Shown here: positions 57,313 through 64,000 of the stretch, one piece after another
How the letters are laid out: every line of letters begins with the position of its first letter
Position numbering within the stretch: position 1 is the stretch's first letter
Source: CAVYGM01 sp963768025
Lineage (GTDB): Bacteria > Bacteroidota > Bacteroidia > Cytophagales > Spirosomataceae
Length of the DNA: 64,000 nucleotides
Reading direction: 5' to 3'
Assembly: GCA_963768025.1 (NCBI GenBank)
Contig: CAVYGM010000027.1
Span: 56,063-120,062, forward strand
Program-made: the position numbers and the translations under genes
Notes under the pieces: model-generated
Databases searched by the model: none
Told to the model about the DNA's origin: nothing
The model's input: the letters and a program-made list of their open reading frames with translations, nothing else

Positions 57313-58466
57313 TATTTCTTTAATGAATAAAAAACCAATACCGGGTTATCTCCCTCCTTACAGGCAGACAGCAGGCTAAAAAGTCTTTCATCTTCTTTCT
57401 GCGCCTGATCGAGGATCATTTGTCGGTCTTTTTTCATATAAAGAAAATAATCCGTAAAGAGATGAGAGATAAAGGCTTCTCCTTCGGAAGCAACGGGTTG
57501 TTTCAGATAGTGAATGGCTGAGTAAGGGTTGAATTGGGCATCGCATAAGGTACCGTTCGTAGTAGGGTGGTAGAAAAACTTACTTTCCCGGCCACGATGC
57601 ACCAGCGTGAAGGCCAGCCAATCATCCGTTTCCAGGAAACCTGATTTTAGAAAAGTAATGATCGGCTAGCTCCTGCATGATCGCCATTGCGTCTTTGTTC
57701 TCAAAGTCTTTGTACTGATACTTGTGAGGATTCGAGTACATATTTTGGAGAGATGCCTCGCCTCACTTCACCCGAAAAATAGTATCCGAAAAAGCCGGGG
57801 AAGCGAGTGCTCCGGCTGCGTTCGCCGCCACATAGCCGGTAATATCGAAAGAGGGTGTACTTTTATTTTTATAGGGAAAGTACGTGTTTCGGATGTTTCC
57901 GGATGGATCAGTAATCAATACATTGTGCATCGCGTTTACTTCACTTGTATTGTAGTTGACGTAGAAAGCCAAATCACCTCCGGAAGTATAGCTATGTTAG
58001 AAGCATAAAAAGGAATTTTAGCCCTTTTTAAGAATTTTCCCTCGGAAGTAAAGGTGTACAAAGCATGGCTTCCGTTAGAAAAAGAAGAAATACCTCCCTT
58101 TTCTTATCAAAGGCTACATCGCTTAGGTCCATGAATTCGCCCTCGCCCTCGCCTATTTTTCCTATCGAATAGAGGTAGTTTCCGGTGGAGTCAAATGCGG
58201 ATAGAGTAGCGTATTTTTTGTCGAAGATGAAGAAGTGATCTTTGTGTAAGTATAATTTGTTTACTTCTACAATTGGAAATTCTTTTGGACTTTTAAGTGC
58301 GATAGAGCGTATGAATTCAAATTTGTTATTGAAGGAGGATGTTTTCCGTATTAGCGAGTTTTCCTGAAACATCAATTGTATGCAACTGTTGTTCTTGCTT
58401 CTTATGGTTTTTATTGCAAGATGTAAGTATGATTATTATTGCTAGGAGTAAGTGTTTAGTAGCCAT
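57312..58466 (-). CDS. 6-bladed beta-propeller lipoprotein, unit 1 (frameshifted)
   Basis: Surface lipoprotein of the DUF5128/6-bladed propeller family. The start MATKHLLLAIIIILTSC gives a lipobox. Propeller blades include RSIALKSPKEFPIVEVNKLYLHKDHFFIFDKKYATLSAFDSTG and YSIGKIGEGEGEF. The end ALVFYSLKK-like (DNPVLVFYSLKK) is a family hallmark. Two or three single-base frame changes occur (about 58380, 58045 and 57770-57660). Third gene of the first NVEALA unit, preceded by a stem-loop at 58482-58521 and coupled to DUF1573 downstream. Confidence 0.78.
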
Positions 58467-58481
58467 TTTTTTGAAATTTTA

Positions 58482-58521
58482 ACTGAGTGAAAGATATGTT
58501 TAAACATTCCTTTCACTCAGT
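58482..58521 (-). promoter_or_regulatory. Intercistronic stem-loop, unit 1
   Basis: ACTGAGTGAAAG and CTTTCACTCAGT form a perfect 12-bp stem around a 16-base loop, between the NVEALA gene (stop 58546) and the propeller gene (start 58466). No T run follows, so it looks like an mRNA stabiliser or partial attenuator rather than a full terminator. Confidence 0.75.
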
Positions 58522-58545
58522 AATAACTTAAAATTTTTCTATTTA

Positions 58546-58749
58546 TTAACAGTTTGTATCATAGCATATTTCACCTCCACTGTCACATCCGACACGCCAT
58601 GATCCCACCGGGAGCCCACAGGAGACTATTTTAGCTTTTTTGGTTCCTCCTGTCGCTTGCACCTCATTAAACATTGACTCAGCAGCAACCAATGCGGTAC
58701 CTGTCATTGCAGCAAGTAGAAATGCCTTCTTTACATTGTTAGTTTTCAT
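58546..58749 (-). CDS. NVEALA-type secreted Cys-rich peptide, unit 1
   Basis: A 67-residue peptide. The N-terminus MKTNNVKKAFLLAAMTGTALVAA is a Sec-type signal or leader. NEVQATGG corresponds to the NVEALAGG motif that names the family, and the tail VSCGLPVGSWRVGCDSGGEI continues to CYDTNC, giving four Cys in the mature part. The GG motif suggests leader cleavage there. It is the middle gene of a cassette whose 5' flank is nearly identical to that of unit 2 (58750-58897 and 61871-62018). The function of the peptide is unknown. Confidence 0.75.
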   Translation of the reverse strand: MKTNNVKKAFLLAAMTGTALVAAESMFNEVQATGGTKKAKIVSCGLPVGSWRVGCDSGGEICYDTNC

Positions 58750-58897
58750 TTCATAGAAATTAAAGTTGGACAATAGCTTTTCCCTTCTATATTGGTCGGG
58801 CCCTGACCGTAGGAAGGTTACTTCAAATCTCCACCATAAACTCACCAATGTCAATAGCCCCTTCTCCCCAAAAAGTGATCATTTTACAAAAAAGTGA
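58750..58897 (-). repeat. Duplicated leader of the NVEALA genes, copy 1
   Basis: Nearly the same sequence as 61871-62018. It includes a duplicated AAAAGTGATCA motif (58871 and 58889) with the palindrome TGATCA, and a TTGACATTGGTGAG segment. Conservation beyond the coding ends suggests regulatory value or very recent duplication. Confidence 0.7.
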
Positions 58898-60424
58898 TCA
58901 TAATTCAACATTTATTTTCAAAATTCCCAGATACAAAAAATACCGTAACCGCTCCTCGATTCGTGCGCTCAGTTCTGGCCTGTCTACCTGTGGTTGATAT
59001 TCTAAAATGGCCAGGATGGTTTGGCTCACGATGCTTTCCCAGGTACCTCCTTCTTCCACCTCATCCAGAAGCAGAATAGACAGTACATCCAGCGGTTGCT
59101 CGCGCACGCGGCCCAGGTGAGGGGCATAGTAGAACAGCGTTTCGTAATAGGCCGGAGCGCGCTTCTGGTTTTCCACAAAGCTGCCTGCTTCCGACAATCC
59201 CCGGAACTCGCCCGCTTCGGCCCAGTTCCACGAAGCCCCGTGCCGCATGCAGCAGGGGCCAAATTCCAGGGTGGTCTCCTGGTAGTATGCACGGCCAGAC
59301 AGCAGGAGGGCATTCACACGAGCCGTGCATTCCTGCCATTGGTCGAGCAGAGCCATATGGTCGGGCAATAACCGTTCAAATTCCATTCTGGCTTTCTCGA
59401 ATTCATACGCATCGAGCAGGCAGTCGTTTCCGGATTCGGTAGCCATCGAATCCAGGTTCGCCTGCTCCGAATCCAGGGTGGCGGCTTCTGGCAGGGACTT
59501 GACCAGCCGGAGGGCTTCGCGGGTTCTGGCGAAGTCATCCGGCAGATGTTGTGAAAAGTAAACCCGGCTTTGCGAGGCCCGGCGTACGGCTTTCTGGCAA
59601 CGCTCGTGCAGCTGCGGTGCTTCCAACCACAGGCGCTGGGCCAACTGCTCGCATACGGTTGGGTTTTGCTTGTAATTCATCAGGTGCAGGTAGCCGATGG
59701 CCTCCGGTAGCAGGGCAAACTTGTCGAGTCCGTAGGTGTACGGATACCCCACTGCATCGGGTAGCAGAGTGGCGATGGGGGTATGCGTAGAGTCCGCAAG
59801 CTGCTTGAAAAGGTACTGTTCCAGGTAGGTATTGAGCGCAAGGCCGTCCAGCCGGTGTAGCTGAGCGGAATTCTGGATCAGGAATGCCTCGGCTTCGGCG
59901 TAGAGTTGCTTGAAAAAGGATACGCTTTGTCCTCCAATGAGCCCGGCATTGACGGCCCATACCGAGTCGCCGGCTTTGGGCCGGGCCCAGTGGGGTAGGT
60001 AGGGAAACCCGTCGGCAACAGTACGTACCGAATCCAGGTAGTAGGGGTGGTCATATTCCAGGTTCTGGGCCAGCAGGGGAGCACCGGTCAGCGAAGCCGG
60101 CAGGGGTGCGAACAGGTAGGCGTCTCCGTCGAGGTGGACGAAGGCTTCGGTTTGCAGGGCGTAGGTGTGGAGCTTTCGCATGGCCCAGGCTTCGGCATGC
60201 GGCGGTTGGTAGCTTTCCTGAGATAGCACCATGGCCCGGTAGGGCAGGTCTAGCTCTCCCAGCAGCCAGTCGGCCCCGCGCGCGGTGGTGTGCAGCACGG
60301 CCCCTCCGGCGTGCGTAGCCAGGCTGTGGGCGCTCAATGCCCAGCTGTACGCGTGGAACTCCTCGCTGAGCCAGCCCGCTGCCGGGTCATGAGTGGTCCA
60401 GAAGGTTTGGAGAGGTAGGGGCAT
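58898..60424 (-). CDS. DUF6734-like, glycosyltransferase-like protein, unit 1
   Basis: About 508 residues from MPLPLQTFW (an ATG at 60439 would add five). Features are AFVHLDGDAYLFAPLP (a DxD-like triad near residue 105), VWAVNAGLIGGQSVSFFKQLY, and ALNTYLEQYLFKQLA. This pattern of DxD followed by NAGxxGG is that of GT-A-type glycosyltransferases. I recall it as the DUF6734 family of Bacteroidota, but no activity is established. A long C-terminal helical region ends in ERLRYFLYLGILKINVEL. No signal peptide, so it is cytoplasmic. It lies directly upstream of the NVEALA peptide gene and so could act on it before export. Confidence 0.75.
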   Translation of the reverse strand: MPLPLQTFWTTHDPAAGWLSEEFHAYSWALSAHSLATHAGGAVLHTTARGADWLLGELDLPYRAMVLSQESYQPPHAEAWAMRKLHTYALQTEAFVHLDGDAYLFAPLPASLTGAPLLAQNLEYDHPYYLDSVRTVADGFPYLPHWARPKAGDSVWAVNAGLIGGQSVSFFKQLYAEAEAFLIQNSAQLHRLDGLALNTYLEQYLFKQLADSTHTPIATLLPDAVGYPYTYGLDKFALLPEAIGYLHLMNYKQNPTVCEQLAQRLWLEAPQLHERCQKAVRRASQSRVYFSQHLPDDFARTREALRLVKSLPEAATLDSEQANLDSMATESGNDCLLDAYEFEKARMEFERLLPDHMALLDQWQECTARVNALLLSGRAYYQETTLEFGPCCMRHGASWNWAEAGEFRGLSEAGSFVENQKRAPAYYETLFYYAPHLGRVREQPLDVLSILLLDEVEEGGTWESIVSQTILAILEYQPQVDRPELSARIEERLRYFLYLGILKINVEL

Positions 60425-60444
60425 GGATTCGAATGCCAATTACG

Positions 60445-61583
60445 CTACTGCTTTATTCTTGCTTTGTAAAAGATTGTTTCGTTGGGAGTCTCAGTAAGTG
60501 CAGCATTGGTATTCAAGATAATACTGTTATCCTTTTTCAATACGGCCACTCCCGAACTCCCATAGGGGAGTTCTATATCTTTGGAAAACTTTTTACCATT
60601 TTTAATGACTACTAAATAATAATTCATGAATTTTTTGAATAAGTTCGGAAGGTTATTTTGGGAATTTCTGGAATATTCACTTTCAGGTATCCCCGAACGA
60701 TATGATACAAGGGTCATTGTATCATTGGAATTAATATCAATGAACTGGCTATTTAGAAAGAGTTCTGCACGGTCTTCTCGTACATTTTCTCCAAGATCAT
60801 ATTGTACTGGTAATTTGAAGTATTCGGGATTGAGATGGATTTTTTTTGATACTCTACTCAAATCTTTTTGATCGTATATATAAACAACTGGATCAGGATT
60901 ATTTATGGAATATATATACTGGCTGTCCATATCAAATAGATTGACCGGATCACCAAAATGTACCCAATTATTGATGAAAATACTTTCAGACTCGTATCCG
61001 CCAAACAATGATATTTTTTTCTTTCCAGGTTATAAACTGTTAGGGGATCATAACTTTGGTAGCTGGATTGAGTAAACATATCTCCTTCAACAGAAGATTT
61101 TAAATGTAGGATTGCTAATTTGGACTTTCCATCCTGTATGAATTTTAATCTTGGAATTGTGCCTGCTCCATACCCCATTAATGGGGTAGACTCTTTGATG
61201 TTTTTTTGTAACAGACCTTCTTCATTGTAGAAATAGAAGCCCCGGCTACTGTTTATAACGATCATAGAATCAGCATAGCCTATGTTGTGTATTGTTGCGC
61301 CCGGTTCGTCAGGCCCTTCGCCTTCGAGACGTATAACTGTCTTAATCCTACCAGAAGAATCGGCAACAATCACCTTGTTTATGAAGACGATATCGCACAG
61401 AAGATAATTTCCATTGTAGGTATTATAATCAATAATTTTTACAAGCTTACCGGAATATTTTATTTTTAACGTATCTGTAATCTCAATACTAATGAGTGGC
61501 AAGTCTTTGTCATTTTTTTCTTTATCGCTACAAGAGTATAGAAAACATGATAGAGTAAGAAAAATATAAGTGATGCGCTTCAT
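60445..61583 (-). CDS. Beta-propeller lipoprotein, unit 2 (DUF4221-like, frameshifted)
   Basis: Lipoprotein with signal MKRITYIFLTLSCFLYSC and a propeller-like body (SGRIKTVIRLEGEGPDEPGATIHN, IGYADSMIVINSSRGFYFYNEEG). One frame change near 61010 links it to the C-terminal part (FINNWVHFGDPVNLFDMDSQ). The C-terminal half has the look of DUF4221 (strand repeats ending KDNSIILNTNAAL). It ends 20 bases before the DUF6734-like start of unit 1, so the units are transcribed end to end. Confidence 0.7.
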
Positions 61584-61612
61584 TGTTAAATGGTTTTATA
61601 TTGCTATATATA

Positions 61613-61646
61613 CTGCCTTGTATCTTCAATTTATGATACAAGGCAG
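61613..61646 (-). promoter_or_regulatory. Intercistronic stem-loop, unit 2
   Basis: CTGCCTTGTATC and GATACAAGGCAG form a perfect 12-bp stem around a 10-base loop, between the unit 2 peptide gene and its propeller gene. The sequence differs from the unit 1 loop but the position and stem length match. Confidence 0.75.
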
Positions 61647-61663
61647 CATGATGTATAAATAAA

Positions 61664-61870
61664 TTAAGTGGCACAAAGACACTTACTTCCTGCTTTGTTG
61701 CAATAGCATATATTAACACCATCTTCTCCAACAGCCTGATATCTATTAGTGCTTGTTCCTCCTCCTGTGGCCTGTGCTCGATTAAAGATTGAATCTCCTG
61801 CGGTAAGGGCAATGCCTGTCATTGCAGCTAGTACGAAAGCCTTCTTGAATTTGTTATTTTTCGTTTTCAT
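61664..61870 (-). CDS. NVEALA-type secreted Cys-rich peptide, unit 2
   Basis: A 68-residue peptide paralogous to unit 1. MKTKNNKFKKAFVLAAMTG is the leader, NRAQATGGGT holds the NVEALAGG-type motif, and the mature tail GVNICYCNKAGSKCLCAT has four Cys in CxC pairs rather than the wide spacing of unit 1. The leader is conserved and the tail is not, as in a leader-plus-variable-core peptide family. Confidence 0.75.
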   Translation of the reverse strand: MKTKNNKFKKAFVLAAMTGIALTAGDSIFNRAQATGGGTSTNRYQAVGEDGVNICYCNKAGSKCLCAT

Positions 61871-62018
61871 TAGATAAAAATTTAAAGTGGAAGTACAGTA
61901 TCCCTTCTTTCCCAGCCGGGCCCTGACGAAGTAGAAGGTTGCCTCAAATCTCCACCATAAACTCACCAAAGTCAATAGCTCCTCCACCCCAAAAAGTGAT
62001 CATTTTTCAAAAAAGTGA
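61871..62018 (-). repeat. Duplicated leader of the NVEALA genes, copy 2
   Basis: Near-identical to 58750-58897, including two AAAAGTGATCA motifs (61991 and 62010) and the region encoding the end of the upstream DUF6734-like gene. Only scattered substitutions separate the copies. Confidence 0.7.
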
Positions 62019-62981
62019 TCATAATTCAACATTTATTTTCAAAATTCCCAGATACAAAAAATACCGCAACCGCTCCTCGATTCGTGCGCTCAGTTCTGGC
62101 TTGTCGACCTGTGGTTGAAATTCTAAAATGGTCAGGATGGTTTGGCTCACGATGCTTTCCCAGGTACCTCCTTCTTCCACCTCATCCAGAAGCAGAATAG
62201 ACAGCACATCCAGCGGTTGCTCGCGCACGCGGCCCAGGTGAGGGGCATAGTAGAACAGCGTTTCGTAATAGGCGGGGGCGAGCTTCTGGTTCCCCGCAAA
62301 GCTGCCTGCTTCCGACAGTGCCCGGAACTCGCCCGCTTCGGCCCAGTTCCACGAAGCCCCGTGCCGCATACAGTTGGGGCCAAATTCCATGGTGGTCTCC
62401 TGGTAGCATACGCGGCCAGACAGCAGGAGGTCATTCACCCGGGCCGAGCTTTCTTTCCATTGGTTGAGCAGGTCCGTAGGATCGGGCAATAGCCGTTCAA
62501 ATTCCTTTCGGGCTTTCTCGTACTCGTACGCATCGAGCCCGGGCCCAGTGGGGTAGGTAGGGAAACCCGTCGGCAACAATACGTACCGCATTCAGGTGGT
62601 CGGGGTGGTCATATTCCAGGTTCTGGGCCAGCAGGGGTGCCTCGGTCAGCGAAACCGGCAGGGGTGCAAACAGGTAGGCGTCACTGTCGAGGTGGATGAA
62701 GGCTTCGGTTTGCAGCGCGTAGGTGTGGAGCTTGCGCATGGCCCAGGCTTCGGCACGGGGCGGTTGGTAGCTTTCCTGAGATAGCACCACGGCCCGGTAG
62801 GGCAGGTCTAGCTCTCCCGGCGGCCAGTCGGCCCCGCGCGCGGTGGTGTGCAGCACGGCCCCTCCTGCGTGCGTAGCCGGCTGTGGGCGCTCAGTGCCCA
62901 GCTGTACGCGTGGAACTCCTCGCTGAGCCAGCCCGCTGCCGGGTCATGAGTGGTCCAGAAGGTTTGGAGAGGTAGGGGCAT
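62019..62981 (-). pseudogene. DUF6734-like protein, unit 2, internal deletion
   Basis: The second copy matches unit 1 in its first 150 residues (MPLPLQTFW to GFPYLPHWAR, DxD retained as HLDSDAYLF) and its last 165 (DAYEYEKARKEFERLLPD to KINVEL). About 560 bp, including the NAGLIGG segment, is missing. The junction lies near 62535 (GCATCGAG next to CCGGGCCCAG). The deletion is out of frame and a further frame change lies near 62880, so this copy is almost certainly non-functional. Confidence 0.85.
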
Positions 62982-62990
62982 GGCAAGTAG

Positions 62991-64000
62991 TCAGTTACCG
63001 GGGTTTTCCTGACATGTAATGACATGAAAGCTTAGAGCCTGTTCGGACGAGTGTTTGTTTTTTGGGTGCGTATTACTTATGCAGAGGCCCTTTTTGGACT
63101 GAAACCAACTGAATGGCTGATAGGTATACCCGGGAAGGTTGTGTTCGCCAATCAGTTCGAAACGAGGATTAAAAACTTTCAACAGAAGTTCTTCTTCTAA
63201 AAAAGTATTCAATTCTGTATTCGACTTTTTGTAGGGGGTACTTTTTCCATATAAATTGATAGTATGAGTTTACGGTAGGGGTCGTAAATTACTGAGATAG
63301 TGGGTATTTTCTAGGGCGTGTCGCTCCCAAATTTCTAATGAGTTGGAGGCTGGTAATGGCACTATGCTGCCCCCACTGCTGGTTTGTGGATATTCTCTTA
63401 ATTGCCCGGTACGTAGCGAATACGTATAAATTGAAGGGTCGTACAGATGATTGTAAACCACCAACGTATCCTCGATCACACTCCCATTGGTATAATTTAA
63501 GAAACCATACTTTCCCTTGTTTTTCAGATAATATTCGGGGAACTCAACTGGAATACTTGTAAATGAGTTGGTTGTTAGATTATATAAAACCAGAGGTGTT
63601 TCTTTTGGAGATAGCTTTCCCGGACGGAGAAAAGAAGTACAGACTGGGTAGCATGACTATACCGTAGCGGTACATATTGGTTGCTGATAGGATTGCCAAT
63701 CAATTCGTATTTCTTATCAATTTGCTCCGCGTAGGTATGGTCTTTTCTTATATGGCCTTTGCTGTCCAGAATTTTCAAATGTCCGTATTCCTGTACAAGT
63801 ACCGTAGTACTGTCTATCAGCGTGATACCTTTCTCTACTGCCAATGCCATCAGGCCCCTCTCTTCGGACCGGAATTTGATCGATCAGCTTCCTGCTCTCA
63901 AAGGAGAATATTTCAAAGCTACGTAACGGTTGGTACCCCACAAAAAGACCCAATGCCTCATTGAAACCATACGTATCGTCGTGTTCACTCGGGATGAGTC
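62991..64000 (-). CDS. Beta-propeller lipoprotein, unit 3 (DUF4221-like, partial, frameshifted)
   Basis: Only the C-terminal part lies in the window. It reads FEIFSFESRKLIDQIPVRREGP, then after one frame change GLMALAVEKGITLIDSTTVLVQEYGHLKILDSKGHI. Another change near 63660 leads to VFPEYY-type segments such as PEYYLKNKGKYGFLNYTNGS and YSLRTGQLREYPQTSSGGSI. The end FQSKKGLCISNTHPKNK is typical of DUF4221. Its stop is nine bases before the unit 2 DUF6734-like start. The gene continues past the window edge. Confidence 0.7.

Overview
The window looks like chromosomal DNA of a Bacteroidota (Cytophagales, Spirosomataceae-like) bacterium. The signs are paired TonB receptor/DUF4249 genes, a DUF5117-type zinc protease, NVEALA-type peptides beside beta-propeller lipoproteins, a split RND efflux operon, GH20/GH43 enzymes, a fused aspartokinase/homoserine dehydrogenase and a few TAnnTTTG -7 boxes. 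Family names come from sequence recognition, not database searches.

Layout. 1-3825: threonine pathway (thrA with one frameshift, thrB) interrupted by a DUF559 gene between GC-rich imperfect palindromes. 3867-4455: TumE-like toxin-antitoxin pair. 4494-8025: GH43 (frameshifted), an IscA-type protein, a sugar nucleotidyltransferase and an AlkA-type glycosylase. 8050-10185: decayed DNA with a HExxH peptidase remnant. 10342-13315: a frameshifted TonB receptor behind a ModE-type regulator, with a ModE-like operator at the receptor start. 13338-19405: GH20, SGNH hydrolase, multi-PAS histidine kinase. 19407-21921: ModABC molybdate importer. 22008-32832: DAAO-type oxidoreductase, secreted RidA, tRNA-Thr with an upstream remnant, POT transporter, M23 peptidase, TonB/DUF4249 pair, photolyase. 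32903-42146: an accessory, defence-like stretch with Fic protein, trypsin-like protease, HigBA between two 186-bp copies of the lysE 5' end, and an AT-rich two-gene locus encoding a CHAT-protease/STAND-NTPase membrane protein and a WG/LRR-repeat protein joined by an ATGA stop-start overlap. 42557-50835: zinc protease, two porins, RelE/XRE pair, malate dehydrogenase, a lipoprotein. 51084-56855: RND triad. 56932-64000: a tandemly repeated cassette of (DUF6734-like, glycosyltransferase-like protein) - (NVEALA-type Cys-rich secreted peptide) - (beta-propeller lipoprotein), repeated about two and a half times on one strand.

Most interesting systems: the repeated NVEALA cassette, with a non-homologous stem-loop at the same intercistronic position in each unit; the CHAT/STAND plus LRR locus; and the ModE-operator-TonB receptor arrangement, which suggests molybdate-responsive outer-membrane uptake alongside ModABC.

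Caution: an unusually large share of genes, including core ones (thrA, modB, photolyase), carry single-base frameshifts while their reading frames otherwise stay conserved. This is more typical of residual indel errors in the assembly than of real decay, so genes marked frameshifted may be intact in the organism. The 8-10 kb zone and the deleted DUF6734 copy look like real decay.
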